A stretch of DNA of 45,868 nucleotides from CAYRPN01 sp964426135 (GCA_964426135.1 CAYRPN010000036.1:1-45868); one strand, 5' to 3'; counted from the stretch's first letter, positions 32,895 through 40,685 are shown. Notes: generated by a model not told the origin, from the sequence alone. Program-made: numbers and translations.

Positions 32895-33626
32895 TCAAAA
32901 ATTCTCCTGCGGGTGCGTGCGAATCTTTTCGCGTGCGCCCTCCTGCGGTTTGATCGCGACATGGCCGTCGCCGTAGAGCACGCTGATGTTGGCATTGTGC
33001 GACCAGTCGATGCGTGCGGTCATGGGCGGGATCCACGCCGGGTCGTTGAGATCGGCCGTGCCCCAGGTCCAGCCATTAGGGCACATCCAGCCATCGGTGG
33101 CCCACGCAAAGCCGGCGGGTTGCCAGACCTTGGCGTGGGTGAGCTTCTGACGTTTCTGCCACGCGACGCCGAAGAGCGCGTACTCGCTGAACATGTAGCT
33201 GGAGCCGGTGGTGATGTCCGGATGGACGTCGTAGTCCCACCAGACATAGTTCGCCGGATGCGGATCGGTGGGACAGATGTAGATCCGGTGATCGGTGATA
33301 TAGCCGAGTTTGTGAAACTGCTGCTGTGGCGGGACGCCGCCGCCGCGCACCCCGCCGCCGCGCCAGGTGGTGTAGTGCGGATGGTCGACGGTGAGGATGG
33401 GCACGGGCACGCCGTAGGGATACTGGTCGACGAAGTCGTCGCCGTACTGCCGCGTGGCGATGCCGACCTGGTAGAGATTCGCCAGGCAGATGGTCTGCCG
33501 AGCGCGTTCCTTGGACGCGGCGAAGCTCGGCTGAAGGATCGCGATCAGCAGCACGATCAGCGACACCACCACGAGCAGTTCGATCAGTGTGAAGCCGCGG
33601 TGCGCGATGGGGAGACGATGGGTCAT
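32895..33626 (-). CDS. Type II secretion/pilin-like pseudopilin
   Basis: The 243-residue protein has the prepilin leader HRGFTLIELLVVVSLIVLLI (residues about 9-28), which prepilin peptidase would cut after the Gly. After the helix come a planctomycete pseudopilin body and the terminal DGH motif (ISVLYGDGHVAIKP). The ATG at 33626 is taken because the leader starts there; no SD is visible. It is not in an operon with gspE, gspF and pilMN at 40.8-45.8 kb. A role as a minor pseudopilin or substrate is inferred. Confidence 0.88.
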   Translation of the reverse strand: MTHRLPIAHRGFTLIELLVVVSLIVLLIAILQPSFAASKERARQTICLANLYQVGIATRQYGDDFVDQYPYGVPVPILTVDHPHYTTWRGGGVRGGGVPPQQQFHKLGYITDHRIYICPTDPHPANYVWWDYDVHPDITTGSSYMFSEYALFGVAWQKRQKLTHAKVWQPAGFAWATDGWMCPNGWTWGTADLNDPAWIPPMTARIDWSHNANISVLYGDGHVAIKPQEGAREKIRTHPQENF

Positions 33627-33850
33627 GATGGAAACGACAATCAAAAGGCGGCGCGGGATGAAGGAACTTTCTCCGATGGACAATGCCGCGCCTTGCAAGG
33701 CACACAGAGTGCCGGCCTGTTCTTCCTTCACCCCCCATTCTATCGGCCCTCCCGTGCCGCCGCGCGGAAAGCGCGCGGCTGCCCGCTACCATGTTCGTGA
33801 ATATTCCGCCCTCCAGACCGGTTGAAACAGTAGCCCCTCGGAGATTCCCC

Positions 33851-34705
33851 ATGCGTTGTTGCCTTGCGATCGCCATGTTTGTGCTCGGTTCCCTGGTCGG
33901 CCGCGCGAACGCCGCCGGTGATCCGCTCGATGCCTCCACGAAGCATCTCGTGCAGGCAAGCGCTGTCGCCGATGTCGACGCCATCGCACCGGGCAGCACG
34001 TTCACCCTCGGCATCCGGCAGAAAATCAAGAAAGGCTGGCACACTTACTGGGTCAACCCCGGCGACTCCGGCGAAGCCACGCGCATCACCTGCAAAGGGC
34101 CCGCCGGCCTGACCTTCGGCGCCATTCACTGGCCGCTGCCCACGCGATTGGAGCACGAGGGCACCGTGACCTTCGGCTACGAGGACGAAGTCCTGCTGAT
34201 GATCCCCGTCGAGGTCGCCGCCGACGCCAAGCTGCCCGCCGAGGTGGCCATCGAAATCGAAACCGGCTGGCTTTCCTGCGATATCGCCAACTGCATCGAA
34301 GGCGAGGCGAAGCTCACCGTGAAACTGCCCGCAGCCAGCAAAGCGAACAAGGCGAACGTGGAACTCTTCGACACCTGGCGCGCGAAGCTGCCCGTCGCCG
34401 CCTCCGCCTCGACCGATGTGCTGGCGAAGTTTACGCAGATCACCAAAGCCGGCTCACCGTTGAAGTTCGAGGCGAAATGGACCGGCAAGCCCGCGAAGGT
34501 CGAGTGGTTCCCCGTCTCCACCAAGGCCGTCGCCTTCGACAGCGCCACGGCGAAACACACCGGCGACACGACGCACATCGAAGTGAAGACCACGATCTTC
34601 CAAGCGAATCATCTCGACAAGCCGTTCACCAGCGTGCTGGTTTATGTGGATGAGAAGGGCATTCGCCGCGGCGTGACGCTGCCGTTTGAGGTGGCGGCAA
34701 AGTGA
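33851..34705 (+). CDS. Stand-alone DsbD N-terminal (DsbD-alpha-like) domain protein
   Basis: The 284-residue exported protein has a signal peptide (MRCCLAIAMFVLGSLVGRANA). It is followed by the immunoglobulin-like DsbD N-terminal fold: GSTFTLGIRQKIKKGWHTYWVNPGDSGEATRI, a WPLPTRLEHEGTVTFGYEDEVLL strand pair, and WLSCDIANCIEGEAKLTVKL with two Cys. The membrane and C-terminal thioredoxin domains of full DsbD are absent, so it would receive electrons from another membrane protein or act in cytochrome/copper maturation. GGAGA precedes the ATG. Confidence 0.82.
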   Translation: MRCCLAIAMFVLGSLVGRANAAGDPLDASTKHLVQASAVADVDAIAPGSTFTLGIRQKIKKGWHTYWVNPGDSGEATRITCKGPAGLTFGAIHWPLPTRLEHEGTVTFGYEDEVLLMIPVEVAADAKLPAEVAIEIETGWLSCDIANCIEGEAKLTVKLPAASKANKANVELFDTWRAKLPVAASASTDVLAKFTQITKAGSPLKFEAKWTGKPAKVEWFPVSTKAVAFDSATAKHTGDTTHIEVKTTIFQANHLDKPFTSVLVYVDEKGIRRGVTLPFEVAAK

Positions 34706-34715
34706 GATGAACATC

Positions 34716-34838
34716 GTTTAGCGGAAACGCCGAAGGCGTCTGGACGGACGTTCAGAAAAGCGTCCAAAGCGCGGCGGTGTATGTTGACATGGAAGCGCGA
34801 GGCCGCGCGGACAGGCGCCTGCGGTGCTTGCGCTAAAG
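34716..34838. repeat. TTTAGCGGAAACGCC inverted pair
   Basis: GTTTAGCGGAAACGCCGAAG (34716-34735), continuing GCGTCTGGACGG, faces the diverged inverse GGCGCCTGCGGTGCTTGCGC followed by TAAAG at 34838. It abuts the TIR-bounded element at 34847. Confidence 0.75.
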
Positions 34839-34846
34839 ATCGTGAC

Positions 34847-35022
34847 CGAAATAACTTCCCGACTTGGCCGTTTCCGATTCCCCTCCCTCTTAGGGAGGGG
34901 TTAGGGGAGGGTCGGGCGCACGGCGTGATTGTGCGTGGAATCAGGCTGTTTGCTCGACCCTCCCCCCGCCCCTCCCTAAGAGGGAGGGGAGTACGAACTG
35001 TGCCTATCGGGAAGTTATTTCG
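34847..35022. repeat. 176-bp MITE-like element with perfect 16-bp terminal inverted repeats
   Basis: CGAAATAACTTCCCGA (34847-34862) has an exact inverse, TCGGGAAGTTATTTCG, at 35007-35022. Inside are two CCCCTCCCTC/GAGGGAGGGG hairpins in mirror orientation around a spacer of about 50 nt. A right half of the same element is at 1-75. No transposase ORF fits inside, so it would be non-autonomous. Confidence 0.88.
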
Positions 35023-35072
35023 ATTCCATTCCTAAGCGGTGAGTGACGATCGCCTCGGATCAATTTTTTTCA

Positions 35073-36383
35073 CTATTCTCCCACCGCCAACCTCAGCGCG
35101 ATCTGGCAGCCCTGGTGAAACTCCGCCACATCGAGGTATTCGTTGACTGTGTGAATGTCGTGCTGGCCCACGCCGAAGGTCACGGTGGGGATGCCGTGGC
35201 CGGTCATCCAGTTGGCGTCGAGCCCGCCGTTGCTGATGCGGTGGTTAGGGGTCAGGCCCACCGCTTTCAGCGCCGCGTCGCCCGCCTGCACCACGGGCAG
35301 TTTGCCATCGAGCCGAAACGATTCGTAGTCGTGCGTGATGTCGAAGGAAACCTTGCCGCACTTGCCGCTGTCGCTCGTCACCTGTTTCGCCGCGGTTGCG
35401 AACGCCTTTTGAAACTGGGTGACGATCTGCTTGCGGAACTTCGCATCGTGCGATCTCGCCTCGGCCCGCAGCACCGCCAGTTCGGTGATGACATTGGTCG
35501 CCGCGCCCGCGTTGTAGACGCCGACGTTGCTCGTGCCCGACTTGCTGCCCTGCTTGATGAGCCCGTGCCAGCCGCGATTCTGTAGATCAGCGATGGCCAG
35601 CGATGCGATGGTGATCGCGCTGACGCCGCGCTCCGGATGCACGCCCGCATGCGCGGCGATGCCTTCGATGCGGATGGTCATGCGATACGCGCCGGTGGCG
35701 CCGATGGTGACATCGGCCGGATTGCCGCCGTCAAAGTTAAACGCCATCGCGGGCTTGCCGAGTTTTTTCACATCGACATGCCGCGCCCCGATCAGGCCCA
35801 CCTCTTCCTGAATGCACCAGAGAAAAGTCAAGGGCGGGTGCGGCAGCTTCCGCTCGAGAATCTCCAGCAGCGCCACGAGAATCGCCGCGGCCCCCGCGCG
35901 GTCGTCGCCGCCCAGCCCCGTCGCCGGATCCGCGGAGCGGATGACCTTGCCCTTGCGCACCGGCTTGCTGCCGACGCAGATCGGCACCGTGTCCATGTGG
36001 GCCATGAGCATGCGGCTCGCCGCTTGCGGCTTCATGCCTGCGGCGCTGTTCCGATTCCCTCTCCCCCGGTCCGCCGGGGGAGAGGGTAGGGTGAGGGGGT
36101 GGCCTTGTTCTCCCGCAAGCTGAAACCCCCTCACCCCAGGCCTCTCCCCCGCGGACGGGGGAGAGTGAGCCAGAGCAGGCAACTTCACGATCAGGTTGCC
36201 GCGCTGCCCGCCGAAGGGGCTTTTCTTGTGTGCTTCGTCCTGCGAAATCGCCGACGTCGGCACGCCGGCCTTGCGCAGCGCGGCGAGAATGAAATCCGCG
36301 ACCGCCGACTCGTCGCCGCTCTTGCCGGGAATGGCCATCAGTTGCGTCACCAGTTGTTCCGCGCGGGATCGGTTGTGATTCAT
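35073..36383 (-). CDS. M20 family metallopeptidase (PepT-like) with repeat insertion
   Basis: The 436-residue cytoplasmic peptidase has HMDTVP (His129, Asp131), GLGGDDRAG (metal-bridging Asp), IQEEVGLIGARHVD (catalytic Glu and metal Glu), a FDGGNPADV segment, and a lid/dimerisation domain with AHAGVHPERGVSAI. GIPTVTFGVGQHDIHTVNEYLDV carries the final metal His. Residues about 70-112 (SPPSAGERPGVRG.. ..PPADRGRGN) are not family sequence: they are encoded by an inverted repeat pair inserted just before the first metal motif. TTGCAA-N17-TCTGCT-N6 precedes the ATG at 36383 without an SD. It probably releases amino acids from small peptides. Confidence 0.88.
   Translation of the reverse strand: MNHNRSRAEQLVTQLMAIPGKSGDESAVADFILAALRKAGVPTSAISQDEAHKKSPFGGQRGNLIVKLPALAHSPPSAGERPGVRGFQLAGEQGHPLTLPSPPADRGRGNRNSAAGMKPQAASRMLMAHMDTVPICVGSKPVRKGKVIRSADPATGLGGDDRAGAAAILVALLEILERKLPHPPLTFLWCIQEEVGLIGARHVDVKKLGKPAMAFNFDGGNPADVTIGATGAYRMTIRIEGIAAHAGVHPERGVSAITIASLAIADLQNRGWHGLIKQGSKSGTSNVGVYNAGAATNVITELAVLRAEARSHDAKFRKQIVTQFQKAFATAAKQVTSDSGKCGKVSFDITHDYESFRLDGKLPVVQAGDAALKAVGLTPNHRISNGGLDANWMTGHGIPTVTFGVGQHDIHTVNEYLDVAEFHQGCQIALRLAVGE
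36048..36172. repeat. Inverted-pair repeat inserted in frame in the M20 peptidase gene
   Basis: CCCTCTCCCCCGGTCCGCCG with GGGGGAGAGGGTAGGGTGAG faces CCCCCTCACCCCAGGCCTCT with CCCCGCGGACGGGGGAGAG. The spacer is about 30 nt. The arms match those in the MBL gene (6683-6835) and at 24355-24560. The peptidase frame remains open throughout. Confidence 0.85.
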
Positions 36384-36389
36384 GACGGC

Positions 36390-36418
36390 AGCAGAGCAAA
36401 AGCCCGACCCGCTTGCAA
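36390..36418 (-). promoter_or_regulatory. Promoter of the M20 peptidase gene, leaderless spacing
   Basis: TTGCAA (36418-36413) and TCTGCT (36395-36390) are 17 nt apart on the minus strand. The -10 ends 6 nt before the ATG at 36383. Confidence 0.5.
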
Positions 36419-36431
36419 CCGCCCCGGCTTG

Positions 36432-36461
36432 TTGAACGCCCCGGCGTTTCCCTCCTACCAT
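36432..36461 (+). promoter_or_regulatory. Promoter of the SCO gene
   Basis: TTGAAC (36432-36437) and TACCAT (36456-36461) are 18 nt apart, 34 nt upstream of the ATG at 36496. It is divergent from the M20 promoter. Confidence 0.55.
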
Positions 36462-36495
36462 ACGACTCCACGCCGGCATCTGCGAAAGGAACGAC

Positions 36496-37404
36496 ATGCG
36501 ACGAATGCTTGAAATCAGCGGAATTGCAGGCTTGTTCGCCGCCCTGGCCCTGGGCTGCGGCCAGCAGCCAGGCGGCAACGCCGACGTGAAACCTGCAAAA
36601 AATACAGCCGAGCCCAAGTGCCCCTTCTGCGACGAAGGCGAGAAGCCGCCGGTCGCCGGCGACTCCAAACTCGTGAGCACCGATGCCGAACCTGGCGCGA
36701 AAGCCGCCGGCGACAGCGCCGATCCAACGAAGAAGACTGCCGGGGATACCACTTCCAAGAGCGCGGACGCCAAGCCGCAGGCCCCAGGTTCAACCACGCA
36801 GAACTCCGGTTCGAAGACGCAGGACTCAGGTTCGAAGACGCCCGACTCCGCCGCCAAACTCGCCGAGTGGCCAGCGCCGGCCGACCGCGAGGCGCTCGCT
36901 CTCGACTTCAACTTCACCGACCAGGACGCCAAGCCCTTCAATCTCAAGGCCATCAAGGGCAAGCCTACCGTCGCCACTTTTATTTTCACGCGCTGTGCCA
37001 ATCCGCAGATGTGTCCGCTGCAGGCGATGAAAATGGCGGAGTTGCAGAAACAGCTTGACAAGGCGGGCTTGTCCGATCAGGTCAATCTGCTGCTGATCAC
37101 GTTCGATCCCGACTACGACACGCCCGCCCGGCTGAAGGAATTCGCCGAGCGCAACGGCGTGAAGTTCACCAACGCCAGGACTCTGCGACCCGACCCGCGC
37201 GATTTTCAGGAGTTCCGTTTCGAGTTCCGCTTCCGCATGGGCTACAGCGACAAGGGCGAGATCAACCACAAGACGGATCTCTTCGTCCTCGATCACCAAG
37301 GCCGACTGACGAGACCCTATGCCGGCATGTGGGAGGACGGCCAGGTTTTTGAAGACGTGAAGAAGCTCATCACGGAGATGAAGCCGGCGGCGGGGAAGGA
37401 GTGA
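36496..37404 (+). CDS. SCO1/SenC-like copper chaperone lipoprotein
   Basis: The 302-residue protein has a lipobox near residues 18-21 (LALGCG) and a disordered Ser/Thr/Lys/Asp linker (about 30-125) with near-repeats SGSKTQDSGSKTPDS. The thioredoxin-like SCO domain (about 130-302) has FTRCANPQMCP as the metal site, with CX5C spacing instead of the usual CX3C, and the distal His in HKTDLFVLDHQGRL. A second Cys pair, CPFC, lies in the linker near residue 42. AAAGGAA precedes the ATG. SCO proteins deliver Cu to the CuA site of cytochrome oxidase; no oxidase gene is in the window. Confidence 0.85.
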   Translation: MRRMLEISGIAGLFAALALGCGQQPGGNADVKPAKNTAEPKCPFCDEGEKPPVAGDSKLVSTDAEPGAKAAGDSADPTKKTAGDTTSKSADAKPQAPGSTTQNSGSKTQDSGSKTPDSAAKLAEWPAPADREALALDFNFTDQDAKPFNLKAIKGKPTVATFIFTRCANPQMCPLQAMKMAELQKQLDKAGLSDQVNLLLITFDPDYDTPARLKEFAERNGVKFTNARTLRPDPRDFQEFRFEFRFRMGYSDKGEINHKTDLFVLDHQGRLTRPYAGMWEDGQVFEDVKKLITEMKPAAGKE

Positions 37405-37472
37405 GGAGTCAGGAGACAGGGGACAGGAGACAGGAGACAGGGGACAGGGGACAGGAGACAGGAGACAGGGAA
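37404..37472. repeat. Heptad array (GACAGGG/GACAGGA units)
   Basis: About nine 7-nt units alternate GGACAGG and AGACAGG directly after the SCO stop codon. No inverse partner array is visible nearby. The same unit recurs at 43822-43894. Confidence 0.85.
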
Positions 37473-37518
37473 CGCGGATGAAGGTTTGGGTGAGTATCGC
37501 GATTGATCGGAAGAGGCT

Positions 37519-37761
37519 TCAAACCTGGTTCGTCGATTTCACGGACGCATCGGATTCCTCAGTCGCCATCGGTTGCGATTGCTGTCGTGCCCCGTCAACC
37601 CACACCCGTTCCATTGACCGTCCGATAGCTCGAAGCACGGGCCAGAACAGCATGGCCACGCCCAACCCGAAGAGCCAAGGTGCGAAGTTTTCGAACTTGT
37701 TGTGCGGATCGCCTGCGACACAAGCCGCCACAATCAGAATGGCGCCGAGGAGTGGGGCCAT
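37519..37761 (-). CDS. Possible small membrane protein next to tRNA-Gln
   Basis: The 80-residue product would have two hydrophobic helices (MAPLLGAILIVAACVAG and a WLFGLGVAMLFWPVLRAI helix) joined by a short polar loop, then a charged tail. No SD or good promoter precedes the ATG; it starts 25 nt downstream of the tRNA and could be on the same transcript. The family is not recognised. The composition is protein-like, but the ORF is short, so it may be spurious. Confidence 0.5.
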   Translation of the reverse strand: MAPLLGAILIVAACVAGDPHNKFENFAPWLFGLGVAMLFWPVLRAIGRSMERVWVDGARQQSQPMATEESDASVKSTNQV

Positions 37762-37786
37762 GGAAAGGCTTTAAAGAAATGAAAAC

Positions 37787-37858
37787 TGGCCCGGTAGGAC
37801 TTGAACCTACAACCCTCTGATCCAGAGTCAGATGTTCTACCAATTGAACTACGGGCCA
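37787..37858 (-). tRNA. tRNA-Gln (anticodon CUG)
   Basis: The 72-nt cloverleaf has acceptor TGGCCCG/CGGGCCA, a D-arm GTTC..GAAC with the AATTGGTA loop, an anticodon arm TCTGA-CTCTGGA-TCAGA giving CTG, and a T-arm GTAGG-TTCAAGT-CCTAC. The anticodon reads CAG codons. The terminal CCA is not part of the gene. It has a strong promoter upstream. Confidence 0.96.
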
Positions 37859-37877
37859 AGCGAAAATCGACGCGGAA

Positions 37878-37906
37878 AGTCTAAGCGGCCAGCATCGCAA
37901 GGTCAA
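37878..37906 (-). promoter_or_regulatory. Promoter of tRNA-Gln
   Basis: TTGACC (37906-37901) and TAGACT (37883-37878) on the minus strand are 17 nt apart. The start would lie about 13 nt before the mature tRNA 5' end. Confidence 0.8.
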
Positions 37907-37927
37907 ACGCGCTTCCCCCCGTTCTCC

Positions 37928-38105
37928 AACTGGGGTGTGCCCATTTTTCCCCGGCTTGCATTTCGGCCCCCTCTCCATCTGCGGGAGAGAGCTGGGGTGA
38001 AGGTCGGGACGCACAAGTTGGCAATCGCCAACATCGCGTGACGGATGCCGCAACCATCGGTTCGTCCCGACCCTCACCTGGCCTCGTGCCTCGGGGACTC
38101 GGCCA
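37928..38105. repeat. Composite inverted-repeat element, second copy
   Basis: It aligns with 1012-1192 over about 175 bp, including the core ATCGCGTGACGGATGCC and the tail GGGGACTCGGCCA. The arms GGGAGAGAGCTGGGGTGAAG and CCCGACCCTCACC are inverted. The remaining 38106-38305 contains a partial GCCGAGCCTGCTGCCCGGGC fragment of the GGCCGGGG family and no gene before the histidine kinase. Confidence 0.78.
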
Positions 38106-38305
38106 CCTGTTCCCTGGTAGGGGAGGGAATCAAGCACCGATCCATTTGGCACACCCCCGCCGAGCCTGCTGCCCGGGCCGCCTGCCGCCGACATCCGGTG
38201 GCAATCAGTCGCTGTTTCCGTGCTTTGCTCCACATCAGCTAATCACCTCCGCCCCAATAACCGATGCCACCTTTGAGAATTCCTACTTGAGGAAGGGGAT
38301 ATCGC

Positions 38306-40144
38306 GTGGAGGTCGAAACACCGCATCGCAAGATCCGTCCCGCCTCGCGCCTCCTGGTGCGCGGTGAGTCTTCGGTTGCCTTCGTCGGTCTGGCGCTGGC
38401 GGCCATCCTGGTCGCCGCGTTTGCCGGCGGCGTCTGGTGGCTGCTGCGCCAGGAGCGATTCGACTCGCAGGCGCAGACCACGCAGCAGGTGCAGGCTGCC
38501 GGCGATCTGCTGGCGGGCAGCATCGAAACGCTGCTGAGCGCCGGCGAAGTGTCGACGGTGCGCCGGCTCATCTCCGACACGGCGCGGCGCCACGGCTTTG
38601 GGCGCTGCCGCGTCGTCATGCCCGACGGCCAGATTCTCGCCGACGCCGACGCCCGGCAGATCACGCTTCAGAAACTGCCCGCCACCTGGGCCAGCAGCAA
38701 CCTCGATGCCGTCACGCTGACCGCCGGGCCCGATGCCGTCACGGGTGCCTGGCCCCTGACGGTGGAGGGTCGCGGGGCCGCGAAGCTGGAGCTGCGCGCC
38801 GCCGTCGATCAACCGAACTGGCTGCAGAGCCAGGCGCAGGTGGGGCTTGCCGCCATCGGCGCTGTGGCGCTTTTCGCCGTGTGGTTCGTCTACCGTTCCA
38901 CGCGAAGCCGCATCCGCACGTTGGGCGCGATCCGCGAATCGCTGATGGCCTGGCGTCAGAACAGCGAGAACGACGCGAACCTGGAACTGAGCCCGAGCTT
39001 CGGACGCGAGGCCGACGCCTGGAACGGACTGCTCGCCGATCGAGCCGAGCTTCGCCGCAAGGTGCTGATCGAAAAGACCAAGGAAGCGCTCGTCGGCCGC
39101 GGCGGCGCCGACCTGCGCGGCGCCTGCGACGCCATCAGCCAGGGCATGATGCTGGTCGACGAACATCTCGTGGTTCGCTACGCCAACGGCGCGGCCGCCA
39201 CGCTGCTTCAGGTGAAGCGGGAACTGCTCGTGGGCGGCGATGCGCTGCAGTTCATCAAGCACGAGCAGCTTGCCGCCGCGTTGAAGGAAGCTTCCAGCGG
39301 AACCAGCCGCAAACGCATGACGATGGAACTGGAGCAGCAGACGGACGAGGGGCGGGGCGTGCTGCGCTATCACGTGCGTCCGGTCCGCCGCGACGACGCC
39401 GCCAGCGCGATGGTGCTGATCGAGGACATCACGCAGCAGCGTGTCGCCGACGAAAGCCGGAACCAGTTCGTCGCTCAGGCCACGCATGAGCTGCGGACGC
39501 CGCTGACGAACATCCGTCTCTACGTCGAGACGGCCCTTGACGAAGGCGAGAAAGATGCGGCGCTTCTCGCCAAGTGCCTGAACGTGATCAACGCGGAAAC
39601 CGCTCGGCTCGAGCGCATTGTCGACGACCTGCTCAAGGTCGCCGAGATCGAAGCCGGCTCGCTGAAACTCAACCAGGATGACGTCCACCTGGATGAAGTC
39701 CTGAGCCATCTCCTCTCGGACTACGAGGCGCAGGCTCAGCAGAAGGGCATCGCGCTGGCGTTCAACCTGCCTCCGAAGATGCCGGTCATTCATGCGGATC
39801 GCGACAAGCTCACGCTCGCCATGCACAACCTGGTGGGCAACGCCCTGAAGTACACGCCCAGCGGCGGCCGCGTTGCCGTCAACGTGGACATGACCGACGG
39901 CAGGCTGGTGTTCGAAGTGCGCGACACGGGCATCGGCATCGCCAAGGACGAGCAGCAGAAGGTCTTCGAGAAGTTCTACCGCGCCAACGACCGTCGCGTC
40001 GGAGAGATCGTCGGCACCGGCCTGGGTCTGGCGATCGCCCGCGATGTGGTCCGCCTCCACGGCGGCGACATCACCCTCGACTCCGACCTCGACAAAGGCA
40101 GCACCTTCACACTCACCATCCCCGTGCGCGCGGAGGCGGCGTGA
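38306..40144 (+). CDS. Membrane sensor histidine kinase
   Basis: The 612-residue kinase has two transmembrane helices (about 23-47 and 180-202) flanking a periplasmic sensor domain of about 130 residues. A PAS-like domain follows (about 265-385: AISQGMMLVDEHLVVRYANGAA, AMVLIEDITQQR). The HisKA motif QATHELRTPLTNIR has the phospho-accepting His near 393. The HATPase domain shows NLVGNALKYTPSGG (N box), VRDTGIGIAKDEQ (G1), FEKFYRAND and GTGLGLAIARDVV (G2). The start is GTG after GGAAGGGGAT. No response regulator is adjacent. It precedes STAS and pilus/secretion genes, so control of those is possible. Confidence 0.9.
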   Translation: MEVETPHRKIRPASRLLVRGESSVAFVGLALAAILVAAFAGGVWWLLRQERFDSQAQTTQQVQAAGDLLAGSIETLLSAGEVSTVRRLISDTARRHGFGRCRVVMPDGQILADADARQITLQKLPATWASSNLDAVTLTAGPDAVTGAWPLTVEGRGAAKLELRAAVDQPNWLQSQAQVGLAAIGAVALFAVWFVYRSTRSRIRTLGAIRESLMAWRQNSENDANLELSPSFGREADAWNGLLADRAELRRKVLIEKTKEALVGRGGADLRGACDAISQGMMLVDEHLVVRYANGAAATLLQVKRELLVGGDALQFIKHEQLAAALKEASSGTSRKRMTMELEQQTDEGRGVLRYHVRPVRRDDAASAMVLIEDITQQRVADESRNQFVAQATHELRTPLTNIRLYVETALDEGEKDAALLAKCLNVINAETARLERIVDDLLKVAEIEAGSLKLNQDDVHLDEVLSHLLSDYEAQAQQKGIALAFNLPPKMPVIHADRDKLTLAMHNLVGNALKYTPSGGRVAVNVDMTDGRLVFEVRDTGIGIAKDEQQKVFEKFYRANDRRVGEIVGTGLGLAIARDVVRLHGGDITLDSDLDKGSTFTLTIPVRAEAA

Positions 40145-40349
40145 GAGAAGAAGGGCCAAGGGCCCAGGGTCAAGGGCCAAGGGGAAAGACAAGGAACCGG
40201 CGCCGTTTAGCGACGGGGCTTGCCCGCTCCGTGTGAAGCAGAAAACGCCTACGTATTCAGGAGAACAAAGCCAGCGATGTGATCAGGACCGCCAAGAGGC
40301 CGATTGACTTGTCCTTAGGCCTTAGGCTCTCATCCCTCGGCCCTTCCCC
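40144..40349. repeat. GGGCCAA heptad dyad with TTTAGC half element
   Basis: The left array (40144-40190) has GGGCCAA, GGGCCCA and GGGTCAA units beginning right after the kinase stop. The right array (40311-40349) has CCTTAGG, CCCTCGG and CCCTTCC and ends at the STAS ATG. A TTTAGCGACGGGGCTTGCCC half palindrome lies between at 40206. Confidence 0.75.
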
Positions 40350-40685
40350 ATGCAGATCAACGAACAAAAACACGGTGCCGTCACGGTGATCACGCCGGAT
40401 GGGCCCCTGGTGCAGACCGACGCGGAGCGCTTCAAGGAGCGGGCCGTCGCCGTGTTCTCGCGCAGCCTGGGCCGACTGGTGATCGACGCGTCGAAGGTGC
40501 CGTTCGTCGACAGCAAGGGACTCGAGGCGCTGCTTGACGTGAACGATCACCTGGGCCAGAGCGGCCAGGCGATCAAACTCTGCGCCGCGAACAAGACCGT
40601 GCGCGAAGTGCTCAGCCTCACCGAGTTGGCGCCGCTGTTCGAACAGTACGACGACGTGACCACCGCGGTCAGGAGCTTCCTGTGA
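40350..40685 (+). CDS. STAS-domain anti-anti-sigma factor-like protein
   Basis: The 111-residue protein is a single STAS domain: TVITPDGPLVQTDAERFKERA, LVIDASKVPFVDSKGLEALLDVNDHL and a C-terminal TELAPLFEQYDDVTTAV helix. Ser55 in the DSKG motif is at the usual phosphorylation site of SpoIIAA-like proteins. The ATG directly abuts the heptad array and no SD is visible. No anti-sigma kinase or sigma factor is adjacent; it may signal with the upstream histidine kinase. Confidence 0.9.
   Translation: MQINEQKHGAVTVITPDGPLVQTDAERFKERAVAVFSRSLGRLVIDASKVPFVDSKGLEALLDVNDHLGQSGQAIKLCAANKTVREVLSLTELAPLFEQYDDVTTAVRSFL

Noticed and set aside
34847..35022. Complete insertion sequence
   Set aside because: At 176 bp it is too short to encode a transposase; it is kept as a non-autonomous element.
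38243..40192. 649-codon minus-strand open frame antisense to the histidine kinase
   Set aside because: The sense frame contains all kinase boxes; the antisense product is featureless.
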